Source of the DNA: Volvox africanus
Lineage: Eukaryota > Chlorophyta > Chlorophyceae > Chlamydomonadales > Volvocaceae
Assembly (NCBI GenBank): GCA_030268105.1
Contig: BSDZ01000003.1
Location: 2,170,001-2,234,000, forward strand
Length of the DNA: 64,000 nt
Reading direction: 5' to 3'
Shown here: one piece after another, positions 1 to 12,800 of the stretch
How positions within the stretch are numbered: position 1 is the first letter of the stretch
Layout of the letters: every line of letters starts with the position of its first letter
The notes under the pieces: generated by a model
The model's database searches: none
What the model saw: the letters and a program-made list of their open reading frames with translations, nothing else
What the model was told of the DNA's origin: nothing
Translations under genes and position numbers: made by a program

Positions 1-2342
1 ACTTCTTCAAAGGAAATATCAGTGGACAGGGATATTTGTTAATATGTACGTGCAATAATAAATGAAAAATGCAGTTCCAGGCGAGCTCAAAAATACCTGA
101 AAGCGAATATGCAATCTCGTTGAAATCCATATGAAAAGCATGAAGTTATCATGCGTGAGTGAGTTGCGTTAGGCAACGAGGTCCACGTTTGTAGATGCCC
201 ACGGACAATATAAAGGGCTCTGATAATTCTCGGGGGCATAATAGGTTGTCTGCAATTGGAACTGATTTAATGCCCTCATGGCAGGACTACTTGCTATGGG
301 TCAACCAGCGATCATTACGCACGTGCATTGCAATATCGCGCGATTCTACGCACGGAACGCAAGAATTTAGCTGCAGCTGTATGCGACAGGAAAATTCCAA
401 CCAGGCCATAAAACTTTATGATCCTATGTCTGCCTTTATTTGCCGCATTCGTAGGTTGTTGCTTTACATTTGCGGCTTATGAAAGGTTGTGTGGCTTCAT
501 TTTGACAACGTTAAAATGGGTTTCCAAAATGTGAACTTCAGTCCATTTTTTCTAGCCGTCGTAATGAACTGGGCCGGTTTCATTTGGCGTATTCTTAAAA
601 TACGCCACACCATTCATAATGGCGACGCCATCCCATTGTCCCTATCACAGTCCCTCCCGTCCCCCATCGTGACACCTCTTGTCCCCACTGCGTCACTCCC
701 CCACCCAACCCCGACCGCCACCCCTCCCCTCCGTACACGGCCCCCCACTGTCTCCTAACACTGTCCCTCAATCCCCCGTTGCCACCCCTCTCTCCCCTCG
801 TCCGTCTCCCACCCAACCCCTGCCGCCGCCCCTCCAATCCGTTCGCACCACACTGCTGTCGCCCCATCACGGTCGTCCCTCCCATTCCCCGTCGTGGCCC
901 CTCTCATCTTTTGTCCCTCCCCTTCCCAACCGCTGATACCGACCTTCCCATTCATATGAACTACCCGACATTGTGCACGTCATGGTCCCTCCCCTCCCCC
1001 CTCATTACCCAACCCAACTCTGACACAGCCCCTCCTCTCCATCCGCGTAACCTCACTGTGTCCCCATCACAGTCCCACCCATCCCACTCCCCTCCCCCGG
1101 CTAGCTACTGCGGGGTGCTGCCGGGTATGGCGGGGTCCCTTGGGGTGTGGCGGTGTACTGTGTGCAGTGAGGCGGGGTCCAGCGGTCCCTAGCGGCTCCC
1201 TGTGGACTTGACACCCAACAATGTCCCCATCACAGCCCCTCCCGACATCCCGCTTTCATTCCCCTCACACGGCCAACCATCACAGCTCCTCTCCTCCCTC
1301 TTCACTTCCCCACTGACACCTGACAACGCCTACTACGAGGTATGACGGGAACTGGGGGATATTGTGGGGTACTTGGGGTTATAACGGGGAACTGTGGAAT
1401 GTGGTGGAGGTACTTATTAAATCGTATCGATAATTGCGATTCCCAGGGTTCGAACACTAAACTCAGTAGACTAGGTCATGGTTTTGGCCATCGATGCATT
1501 TAAGACGTGATATATCGGTTTCATACAATCATTTTTTACAATAACAGAAAATGTCATATCAATCATCCAATTTGCAACTACATGGGAAAGAGATCGGAAA
1601 TCATCACACGTACTAAATTTGGCTATGGTTTGGCTGCGTATCGTTTCCCAAGGCTGTATGGCGATGTTGTCCCGGAACTCGGTTGGGACCCATCTAATCA
1701 TTTGCGGTTTGTTGTGCCATCTTTAAATCGCACAATTTACCACGAATCGTTTATATAAGGGGGGATCGTAACGTATTCCTATCATGCGTGCCGTCCCCAA
1801 AGATCGACACCAAAACAAGCACCTTGAATGCAAGGCCACGGATTGATAAGGCCACAAACTCTGTAGCCATAACCGCGGTGTCCCGGTATTGGGACGGAAT
1901 ATGCAGCATGTAAGCCCCAAAGCCCCGCCGGATGTCTAGTCACGACAGTCTACGGCTTTGTGCACATATGCAGTTCACGGACTAGAGTGAGATGAACCAA
2001 TAGAACTCCGTTTCATGCTGTGATCTACAAAAGTTTGCCACTTGCATTGCTTGTCGCCAAGAGCCGCCCCTGTATGAAATACTCCTGCAGTGGTGCTGGC
2101 AAAGCCGCCAACGTGACTCACAGGCTGTGACTCACAGGCTGAACCGCTGCAGATTTAGCATCCATATCAACGATTCCTCTTTGTCACTTCTTTTCAATAG
2201 GTTCCACTTTGCTTAACGACGAAGACTCAGCATCGCGGCGCACTAGTGGATTTTAGTGGATTTAAGGCGCGAAAAGTTCCCAAGTCCAGACCCGTCGCCC
2301 GGCCGCTCGCCCTTATAAATTCACAGAGTGACACAGCTGCCA
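1..2342. other. No supported gene; C/T-rich low-complexity stretch
   Basis: No frame here shows splice-consistent coding sequence or a family signature. From about 640 to 1330 the plus strand is strongly pyrimidine-rich: runs of ccctccc and cccatcac alternate in a degenerate, tandem-like fashion with motifs such as cccacccaacccc. Open frames across it are Pro/Ser or Gly/Arg low complexity and look like composition artefacts. The rest (1-640 and 1330-2342) is AT-richer non-coding-looking DNA. It lies downstream of the minus-strand LRR/FAM194 gene and may include its 3' UTR. Confidence 0.5.
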
Positions 2343-5300
2343 TCAGGCCGACGATGAACCTATCAACGCGGCGGCACTCGCCGCCGCCATGGCTGCCGCC
2401 AAGCTGTCAGCCGCCAGCTTGCGTGCAGCTGCCAGCTGCTCAGCCACATCACTATCAATGCCCCGGCTCGTCCCGTCACCACCCACCGTTGCCGCCGCAC
2501 CCTCCCTGCTGCCATCGTTCTTTAGAGCTCCCTGAAGCCGAGGCCACGCCTCACCAGACCCTGTCCCAGTCTCCATCACCGTGTCACTCGACCCGGGCTC
2601 TGCAGCTGCTAGAGCAGCAAGCGCTGCCGCCTCAACGGCCTCCGAGCCATCCGCCGCCATACCTTCCACATGGGCCGCCAAGGCGCGTGCAGCATTTACA
2701 CCGCTGCCGCCACCAGTGCGGCGTCCCTTAGCTGGGGAGGGCGATGCGGCTCCTGCACCAGACGGTGACGATGACGATGAGGGCAATGCTAGCGGTGGGC
2801 ATTGCCCGGTTGAGCTTGCTGTGCGGAGTAAGCTGTCCGCCTTCCCCTTGGAGTCCCTGGATAGCCAGGCCTGCAATCCGGATAGGCAGACGGGCGTTAC
2901 ATTGAACGTATCAGTAGCCACATCTCCAGCTCAGGGTGCTTTCATCGCCCATGTGTAACCCTTCGTGTAACCACTTCGTCACCACCTCTCACCCGGCGTC
3001 CCATTGCCCTTCTCGGCTCCTGGTGGAAGTGGCGCTAGAAAAGTTGCGGTGAAAATCTTAATGCGACTCCCGCCAGGATGTAGCCTTTCCCCTACTCGCC
3101 TGTTCCGTCGCCTCCTTATTTCTTCCTACTACCCGACAACATGTTGCTCATTTAGCCACGATCTGTTAACCACGCGCCTTCAATACACGCCCACCTACAG
3201 CGTGGCCGAACAGCTCGCACTTTTTCCTTCCCTCCTCAAGCCCGCTGCACACACGCCGCCGTTTAACAAACAGGTCCTTCCACACATCCAATACCACCGC
3301 AACATGCTGCCCCGGCTCATCACCACCGCCATCACCACCACCTCGCCCCACCCCGTCCTGAAGTCCCCTCCTCACACAGTCCCGTACCTGCAGCCCATCA
3401 TCCAGCGCCTGTAGCCCGGCCGTGATACTCGCGATGCCCGCAAGGCCCTCGGATGCAGAGCCTGCAGCCCCGCTGACATCTTCTGCAGCCAGTCTCGCCG
3501 CCACTGACGGGCCCTGTTTGGTGCCGCCTGCAGCACCCACAGGCCGGTGCGTCCCCGCACCCCCCTGGCGCGCAAGATTTCGGAGGAAAGACGGTGGCTG
3601 TAGCTTGCCACCGCCATCTTTCTCACTACCCGCCGCGCCGCCGCCGCCGCCACTGCCACCGCTGCCGCCATGTCCTCCACCAAGAACAGGTATTCCGCGC
3701 GTCGTCGTCCCAGATGGCGTTGACGGCTGGCTGTCATGCTGAGGCGTTTGCACGCGCGAGCCGGAGACGCTTCCGCCGCCGTCCCCACCACCGCCATCAC
3801 CGCGGCCCGGTGGCGGGTCCCAGATGTCTCCCGGTGAGTTTGTCCCGCAACGGAATCGGTAACGTATGGTCTCACAAGAGAGGTAGAGCTCCAGGGAGTG
3901 GGTCGCACTGACAAAGCGAACCCCAAGGTGAGGATCAAGCTGCATGTCCACGTGGGCGGGTGGCGGCGGCGGCGGTTCTCGCGGTGATGCAGACGTTAGT
4001 GGAAAGGGCAAAGAAATGGTTACGACTGGCGGCGGCGAGGGAGCGGCGGCGGCGTCGAGATCCCGCCAGCGGCGGGTGATTTCACCCGAGGGGCTGTAGC
4101 AGGTGCCTGCGCAGCAGAACAATAGCAGCAACAGGTGCCGGTCGGACAACCCCTCCGTGTCCGATACAGCCGGCACATGGCAATCTCCGATTTCTCACCT
4201 GATCCTGTAGATCTGCTGTATATTAGCATGAGGCCACCGCTGGGGTACTGCACGAAGCCACCCATGATGTCCCATGAGACTGCCACTCCGCCAGCACGGT
4301 ACATAACCATCATCTTGTACGACACGGGCGCTACTGAGGCCCGGCCGCAGGAGCAATCGGCCTCGCCGCTGCCGTCACTGCTGCCCTCTGACGACCCCGC
4401 TAGGGTCGCATAGGCACTACCGTAGTCTGCATCAACTGTAACTGCCATATCTCCACCTGGCCAAAACGCAGCCGCTGAGCCGTCGCGCCGTACAACGACA
4501 GCCTTGCCCCCGCCTCGCTGAGCCGGGTACTTGGCCTCGTACTCAACGAGATGTGCGTCGGGTGGCGGCTTGGCAATGGAGACTGGCCCCGCACTGCCAC
4601 GAGGTTTAGCTGGAGCGCCATTATATCGTGTAGGTAGCTTGGAGGAGTCGAAACGCGGCAGCGCGTCCAGCACCGCCTGGAACTGCGTGCCTTGCAGTTG
4701 CGCCGCTGGCCGCTGGGCCCCACCAATGGCTGCCGCGCCGCCAGCTCCGCCGCCTGGCAGAGGCGGTCTCCGGCCCCCGCCGCTCTGTGGCACCTTGGTG
4801 CCGCCAGATTTGAATGATCCCGAAGATGCGAAGGAGGAGCTGGAGGCGCTGGCTTCTAGTGCCGCCGCTGCAGCCGCCAGTGCCGCCGCCGCCGCATCGT
4901 CGTCAGCGATTAAGCCTAGATCGCCGCCCAAGCCTGGCTGTTGTGTCGAGCCGGTGACTGCTGCAACAGAAGAGCAGGGCACCGCACGAAAGCATGTCAT
5001 ACACGACTACGCGCGGGGGCACAAGTGGAGGTGCAGAGCTGGGGGCCCTGTCCACGCGGAACAGCAGCCGTGGCAGGGCGAGGAAACATGAAGGCACCCG
5101 CCTCTCGCGGGTGTGATCTTTTCACAAGTTAGTACGGCAACTCACGTGAGTCATATGAGTTGGATCTTGGAGTTCTTCTCCGGGACGCCGCCGCCGGCAG
5201 TCTCGAGTCCGGCAGGCCCTGAGCACCGCTGGATGGCCGACCCCCGGGCCGACCCGGCCGCGCGCCTGCGGAAATCCTGCCAGTGTCGCTATTGTACGAC

Positions 5301-5741
5301 GGTGTCGCGCTGTTGCCGGACCCTGAGAGGGCGCCAATCAATAGCACGTAGAATGGAGTGAACCCTAGGTCCAGCACACACACGCACACGCACACACACA
5401 CAGGCCTGCATACACACGTAAGTCGGAGGAAGGCCCGCGTCCCATAGGTGCCGGTGCATGGGGGCATCTGTTAGGCTCCTTAATTGGCGGATCTGGTTGG
5501 CGGCACGTCCTCCCCATTGCAGGCCATAACGGGTGCTATTCCCACCGCTCCTCTCCAGAAACGACCCAAGCGGACGCCGCCGTATCACGCTGGGCGCCGT
5601 GATATTGACACAAATGCGCGGAAACCCCGGACTGCACTGCAGTGCTATAGTGCCATAGGGCCCCCAGTGCACTCCTGTGTGCATCCGGGTTCGACAGACG
5701 ACCTACGTCGTGTGTCTCACGACGTGGTGGTGGCGGCACTA

Positions 5742-5773
<32 letters not shown>

Positions 5774-8700
5774 GGTTGGTTGGTTAGTGGGGCAGTCGCT
5801 GCAGCCGCGTCGCTGCCCAAGAGTATCCCACCAGGTCGGCTGCCCAGCGTGCCGATGGATCCAAGCGTGGGCGGCGTGGCAGGCGCGCTGCCTGGAGCCC
5901 CGGGCCTTACGGAGAGGAGCGCCTCCAAGTCCAATGAGTCGCTGGCCTGAGGCAGGTAGTTATGCGGCGAATAAACATCATGCCTCATACAAACGAGAAG
6001 TAGCAGTATGGATCCATGGAGCGGAGCCATGGAGAAGGCGCAAAAAACCGAATGGAGTACGGAATGGCGTACTCAAGGGGCTCCTCGCACAAGTGACAAA
6101 AATGTATTATTCAGAGAGAGAAGGGTGCCGGGTGATAATTAGAACGGGGACGGTGGGTGGCTTCTGAGGGAAGAACTCATTACACGGATGGCGCACAGCT
6201 AGGATGTACGACATGACAACAACATGTAGCTGACCGGCTATGTCGGACGGGCCATGAAAGCCATGCTGCGGAGTTGCACTTCGCATCTCGCCGAAGGTTC
6301 AGACGGAATATATCCTTGCCAGTTTGTTGCCGCACTCCCAGCGGTTCCCAGGGTTGTCTGCCGCTTGCTTCATCCGATGCCGCAAAGCACGGGGTTCACC
6401 CACCCCCTCAACGTAAGTCTCAGCGACAAATTTCGTTTGCAAGCCGGCCGGCAATCAGGCAATCAGTTTAAACACGTAAATTGCTGCGCGCCCATCTCGC
6501 CACCCCATCGCCAAGCACTCACCCACCCACCTACCTACCTACCTACCTACCTACCTACCTATCTAGCTGCACACCCGGTCCCATCACAGCCCACGCACCG
6601 CTCGCTCGGCCTGATCCACCGGCCGGCCGTCAATGACCCTCAGCCCTGGGCACAATCGCAGTGCCACCAACCGCAGCTGCTCCCCTGGAAGCGCCTGTAC
6701 CGTCATGAGCCACGGGTACGGGCACAGGTAATGGGTATAAAGCTTAGCAAGGGTGTGCTATGGGAAGTCCGACGCACTGTTGTGTGTACAGGCCTAAGGA
6801 ACCACATACGCCCGGAGGACAGCCTTGGTACCATGCACAGCAGTACTCGCGCCCGTTCCTCGATAAAAGCACTGGTAGGTATAAGTGCGACCGCCAGCAG
6901 TTGGACAGCCGGATGCGACGAGAAGCGGCGGCGGAGGCGGCGTTGGTCACCACGTCACGTTACGCTGCTGGTGCGCAATATGTCTTCTCTTCTCACTTAT
7001 GTGCGTTTTCATTCAGAACATCCGACTGCACCATGAGGCATCATGGCCTCATGCCTAGTCCGCCCAGCACCCGCACCCCCCTCCCCTGCGACGGGGTTTG
7101 GAGGTTTCCTTCTCTCACCTTGGCTAGGGGGTTATTCGCAATCGCCAGCCTCTGTAGCCCCGGCAGTCCCGCCAGCACTCTGAGCTCCCCTGGAGCCGCG
7201 ACGCAGTTGTTCTGGATCCACAAGTCTGCCAGGCAGTTCAGCCCGGACAGGGGCGCCAGGGACACCACCTGGGGGAAGGTGGGCACATCCACAGCTGGAG
7301 GTTGCGGTTGGCGTGCAGGAAGGCCAGGAGTGGGTGTGCGAAGGAGGAGCAGGTGCATGGGATGGGAGAAGGGACATCGCCCCGTAACACATGCGCCGCC
7401 AACGCGTAGTGAGCCGACCTATCCGCTATTATATACGTAGGTAGGAACAAAGCCTATACGGCCCTCAGGCCCACCTCCCTCCCATCCTTGATCAGTGATA
7501 GCAGCCGCGCCCTGCAAAATCTCGTCTGCAACTCTCCGCTTACCTTGTTGTGGCTAGCATTCAGAGTGACCAAACATGACAGCGCATGCAGACCCTGCAC
7601 CCGAAAATTGCGGCAGTGCACACCGGCCATCAGTACCAGTAATAGTACCAGTCAGCAACCGGCGCTCCGGATGCGGCAATCCGGGCACCCGATCACGTCC
7701 GGACAGCGGAGCCCAACAACAAGTGGGGGACTTCAGATCTCCGGCCCCGGGACCTCATAGCGCTTACTAGACACATGTTGGCTGGGAGGAGACAAATGGT
7801 CCATGCAGATGCTCTTTGTCACGAATCCCCTTCAACCCTCCCCCTCTTTCCTCGGCAGAATGAACTACACCAAGACGGCGGGTTGCTCACCGCAGCGGCT
7901 TGCTGGCCGCCACGATCACTTAACTGTACATACAATGCGCGCCAAGGCACTGCCCATAATCAGTTCTGACGAGATCAGTTCGTGCGGGGCCAAGACGGCG
8001 TTTCTCGTCGATATCGAGCGCATGCAGCATGAAAGGCCCATCCGACCTGCTACCGCATTATCAATCCCTAAAGCAGCAACTTGGGCTAATGTATCTATTT
8101 TTGTGAAGTGAGCCGCTTGGTTTTGTCGCACGACCGCGCGACAATCCTAATACCCTGTCCTCCTGGGGGCCCTCAAGCACTGTGCAAGCAGCGATACTAT
8201 TCCATGCTCCGCCAGGTAAGCTTGATGGTGGACCTGCCCGCCCTTCCCTTCTTGTGGAAAAATACCTTATGATTCCCGATGGGCCCATTCCACCCTGATT
8301 TTTGCCTCTCCGAATGACCTCAAGAATAGGGGTATTGGATAACCTCTCATCGGAGCGGAGTAGATTGTGGCTGCTGGGTTAGGCCCAGCAAAACAGGGGT
8401 TAGCCTGCTGGGTTCTCAGCAAAACCCTAACCCTTCCCCTCTTCCCCTCCTCTTGCTCTAGGCAATTCACCTTCAAGCTCGCCAGTTGGTTATGGCTGAC
8501 GTTGAGGGACTGCAATCGGACCAAAGGTGCTAGGCCAGACAGCGATGCCAGCGAGTTAAACGCTAGTGACAGCGACCTCAGGTTGATAGCCTGAGAGAGA
8601 GCGGTGACATCCGTGGCACCCTGTATGTTAGGCAGAGAAGGACAGGGCATAGGAGGAAAGAAGCGGATGAGGGCAGGAGCAGAAAGGGAGGGGCCGGAGG

Positions 8701-9184
8701 TTATGGACGGTAGAAAATACGGGAGGGAGGGTAAGGGCCATTCAGGGACTGGTATCGACATGGCCAGGGAAAAATACCGGCCTGACATTGGATGCATGAG
8801 CGGTTTAGAGGAGTGAATATGTCTGGATGTGGATTAGGCGGCTGCGTGTGTATAAGGGGGAGGGGAAAGGCTGGGAAGGCAGCCCATATAGATGGCGATT
8901 AGGGGAATCTGTATTGAGACCTTTTTAACCGAGCCTCTCGTATCGTGTCGGGGACTGCCGGTGAGGTATGCTGGCATTAGTGCTGCCTTCATATCCAAAG
9001 TGCCAGGTGTATGCTAGCAAAATGCGTCTATCCGCAGGCTAGGGACGTCCTTGGCTCGCAGGTTCCCACCCACTTTATTAGTGAGGATAAGCTCCTCGAT
9101 ATCTTTAACATCCGAGCAAAATGCTGCTTCCTTGATATCCTGGGAATGGCGGGCGAAACGGTGTTGAATGATACCTGGACGCAT
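2343..9184 (-). CDS. Leucine-rich-repeat protein with FAM194 (ERICH6-type) domain
   Basis: Ten exons join in consistent phase: 9184-9074, 8620-8471, 7594-7544, 7268-7119, 6742-6599, 5946-5832, 5322-5146, 4960-4199, 4106-3388, 2870-2343, giving about 968 residues. Residues about 25-200 are leucine-rich repeats (LRSLSLAFNSLASLSGL, LVTLNASHNK, LADLWIQNN, LQRLAIANNPLAK), closed by a cap-like LRVIDGRPVDQAERA. A disordered Ser/Gly/Ala linker follows. Residues about 430-640 match the FAM194 domain: YPSGGLMLIYS, then across the exon 8/9 junction GTCYSPSGEITRRWRD, and LGVRFVSATHSLELYLS. The tail is Gly/Ser/Ala-rich with an Ala-rich helix before the stop. FAM194 is known from vertebrate ERICH6 proteins. 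A ciliary role is inference from LRR plus FAM194 architecture, not seen directly. The first ATG is uncertain: the frame is open a little further upstream to an acceptor near 9196, so a 5' exon may be missing. Confidence 0.8.
5323..5831 (-). repeat. Intronic (CA)n and (GT)n microsatellites in opposite orientation
   Basis: Intron 6 of the LRR/FAM194 gene carries an imperfect CA repeat at about 5375-5402 and a GT repeat at about 5744-5771, the latter running into TTGG repeats to 5785. The two tracts are complementary and about 340 bases apart, so they could pair within the intron RNA. Nothing else is seen in the intron. Confidence 0.8.
6521..6564. repeat. CTAC/CCTA tetranucleotide microsatellite
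   Basis: About eleven units of a four-base CCTA-type repeat, starting with ACCC variants, lie in the intron immediately downstream (minus strand) of the LRR cap exon. It is visible directly in the sequence, and replication slippage makes it likely to vary in length. Confidence 0.85.
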
Positions 9185-9872
9185 GTCCAGACACTGGTAA
9201 GGACGCTACAACACGCACCCAAGCGGTAATCGACATTCCTTTGTCGTGTTACGCTTGAACAATTAGCGATAGCTGTTCCAAACATTGTCACACGCCTCTA
9301 GGCAGAGCCTGCAGTCCTCCAGACTGCTTGTTGAAATGGAAAATGTGTATCAAGCTATTAACAATTCAGAAACTTCCTCACAATATGTTCAAAGGTCGGC
9401 GTAATAAGATCAAACGTTTCACTGTATGACCGATAGCAGCAAGACATTTACAGGCCTTTAGGACATACATGCAACTCTCTTGCAAGTGTACTGTTTATCC
9501 ATATCTAACATTACTACCAATGAGGGTTTAAGAGAAGTGCTAGGTTCTAACCAGCAAATATGCACAACCCGTGCATGTCGGATTGACAACTAGTATACCA
9601 GTTGTCAGACCCTTATAATGCGTTAATTTTATGTTATTGAATATTAACTTTTAGAATTTTTACTTGCATGGCTCCTTAAGCAACAAGGTTGCGCTGGCTT
9701 TTGTCCTGCCTTACCGGCCTGGCTACCGAAGTTGTCCTTTCACGTGGAGGGCATGAGATCATTATATGCGTGCGGGAAAATGTGTTTTGCATGTAAATAG
9801 GGATCCGCAAGCCGGCGAAACACTGCACAACAGCTCAACCGTTCGGGGTCCTGATACTATACCTGAAGCGAC
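9185..9872. promoter_or_regulatory. Shared upstream region of two divergent genes
   Basis: The 0.7 kb between the probable start of the minus-strand LRR/FAM194 gene and the plus-strand RD-rich SMAP gene has no supported coding frame. It is AT-richer than both flanks, with an AT-rich block near 9610-9665. It should hold both promoters; no specific element can be assigned by eye. A short 5' exon of the LRR gene could also lie here. Confidence 0.45.
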
Positions 9873-12800
9873 ATGGCCACAGGTCCAGAAGCAATTCCTT
9901 CAGAGGAAACTGCTGCAGTGACGGCGGATACGTATGAGGAGGAGCTTCTTGACTATGACCCTCATGACGAAGACCTGCTTGCTGAGGAACTTAAAGCATA
10001 TGGTGAGGAGGGTCTAGATGATGTAATGTCATTCGAAGATGGGCAAGGTGGAGCACAAGCCAGAGGCACGGAAGTCGCCGTCGGCCAACAAGCGCAGTAC
10101 CAAGTGGCGGTGTCATTTAATGGGGACAACCAGCCAGAGCAGAAGACCAATAGCACCAAAGGCAGCCCGCAGCGTTTGCGTGATGGCGGCGCACCCTGCT
10201 CGAATGATGAGCACACTCTTCGCGACGGTATTCGGTGGGACGATGACCGAGACGGCTCCCGCAATTCCGATCGCGGGCCGCAGGAGGGTGGTCGCAGCAA
10301 TGATCAGCGTGGTGCGCCAGAGCGGCGCCCTGCGCGTGGGGACGAGCGGAGGCGGGAAGACATTGACGACAAACAGCATCGCCAGGATCAAAGCGCCAGC
10401 TTGGATGATCGCGGCAAAAGTCGTGACGCAGATCACGGCCGTAGCTGGGATCTGGAAAGAGACCGTGATCGAGATAATCGGGACTCTGGCGAACGGGACA
10501 ACGACAGGGATCGCGAGCACCAAGGCCGCGAACGGGACAAGGATTGGGAGCGCGATCGTGATCGTGATCGTGAGGCCAATCGCGGCGCTATGTACGACTC
10601 AGAGCGGGATCGCTTACGAACGCGGGCTAGAGAATGGGAGCTGGAGCGGACTCGCCTCCCAGGCGCACGTCACGATGATAATCACACCGCAGCGGGTGTG
10701 GTAAGCGCAGGGATTGGTGCCAGCACGGGCAGCAAAGCACATCCTCCTACCCTCCCGTCAGCCGGGGCCCTCGCTGCCTCACCGCCAGGCCCCGGCAGCA
10801 CTGCTACGGCTGATCCGGCTGTACTGCGTGAGGAGCATCGTGCACGAGCACCGTATGGGCCGGCTAACATGTGGCGTGAGGAACCGTTTCCATATCATCG
10901 CGGCCCGAAGGGTTCCACCCCACCTAATGGGCTGCAGGAACGCAGTGGGCAGCTGGACCGAGACCAAGAGCGTGAAGGCGAGCAGGGTCCGGACCGTGAG
11001 AGGGAGCAGGAGAGGGACACAACTCGTCGAGATTATGGCCCACTTCTGGAAGGCGACAGCGCAGCAAGAGGGGAGCGGGTGTGGGAACGGGAGCGAGATA
11101 GAGACGAAGGCAGGCGGCCGTTGCGGCCAATCCATGATCGGTTGAACCCTAATTCTCAAAACTTGGGGTCTGGCCCGGCCAGAGAGCAAACCGGATCTTC
11201 CAGCCGTGATGGCAGAGCCGATGGAGGCGGCAGATATGAAGTGGAAAGAGCAGTGGGGCGATCTGAGAGTGAGCGGCCCGGCGGCAGTGGGCGATCGGAG
11301 TATGACAAGCCTAGGAGGAGCGGACAGGAGTACGACAGATCTGCTGGCAGCAACAGGTTAGGTTATGACCACCCCAGTGTTGGCTCCGATGGAAGGCCGG
11401 ATTGCAGCAGGCCCGGCAACAGCGGGAGGCCAGAGTATGACCGGCAATACTCTGGTGGAAAGCCTGATCAAGATCGCCTGATGTTCAGCAACAGATCCGA
11501 GTACGACCGGGCTGGCCCCGGTACAGGAAGGCCGGAGTACGACCGTGGAGTGAGATCCGAGTCATATGACCGCCTTGGCGGTGGTGGCGGTTGCAGCGGT
11601 GATGGCTTAGAGTATGGACGCTCGGGACCTGCCGGTGCATCCCGGGATAGGTTGATCCGGGCCAGCTCTACCCCGGGTATAGGAGATGTCCGTGAGGATC
11701 GCAGCAGACTGGAAGCCCTCCCACATGGACATGGTCCTGCTTCCAGGCCTCCCTGCAGCAGGAGGGGAGATGAGTCACCGCGAAGCCGACGTGCTGGGCG
11801 GGAGTGGGATGGTCGCGGTGGACTGGATGACCGTGACCGCGACCGTGACTATGACCGCGACCATGACCGTGACCGTGACCGTGACCGCAACCGCGACCGC
11901 GACCGTGGTTCCTACCGCAACTGGGAGCTTCGTGACAAGGACTCCCGTGACAAGGAGCTTTGGGAGCATGGCCGTGCGTTGCGTGACCATGACCGAGATC
12001 CCCGGGACCGGGAACTCCGGGACCGGGAACTCTGGGACCGAGATGTCCGGGACCGGGAACTTCGGGACCGAGATCCTCGGGATCGGGATCTCTGGGACCG
12101 GAAAATCCGAAACCGAGAAGCTCGTGATCGCAAACCTCGTGATCGTGAAAGGGACCGCAGCCCAGAGCGGTGGGGCAGTACTACAGCCGATGGCAACGGT
12201 GGCGAGATCTACGGGGTTGATCCGCGGGCATCACTGCCCCGTGGCGGTGCAGCCGCCAGAGATACGGCCGACTGGCGGCGGTGGCCTTCTCCACTGGATC
12301 GGGGAACCCGAGAATTCACACCACTGGCTGCCGATACATCACGCGGCGGCGGCGGTGCCAGTGCAGCTGAAGACGCAGCACGGCGAGGAGAGCCCTGGAG
12401 AAGGTCTTCAATTGAAAACCTGCGAGGGATTGGGGGCGCGGCAGCGGGCAGTGGGGCAGACGAAGCAGGGCGGGTGTTGGGTGGGCTGGGAAATTGCGGC
12501 GAGGGCGGGGATGGCAGCATGGCGACAACAACAGCGCCCCGGATTCGGGCACCTCTCTTTGTCGGAAGCGTCCGGCCGCCCCCGGATGTGAACCGGCCGC
12601 CCTCCGCCAGCCACCAGCAACACCAGCGGCGGTCCTCCCCTGAGCCACCGGCAGCGCACCAACAGCCGCCACAGCAACAGGAGCAGCAGCCGGACGCGCT
12701 CGAGACCGATGGCGAAACAGCCAATGAGGGAAGGGGGGGTCCCCGGCCAGACCTCCGTTCTGAAGATGGAGCCACGGGCTCGCACATGGCACCTAGCGTC

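Noticed and set aside
595..1192. Overlapping Pro/Ser and Gly/Arg frames near the left edge
   Set aside because: All arise from one pyrimidine-rich low-complexity stretch, with several frames open on both strands and no splice support.
1430..1480. tRNA-like B box (gggttcgaac)
   Set aside because: No matching A box, anticodon arm or acceptor stem could be found at the right spacing.
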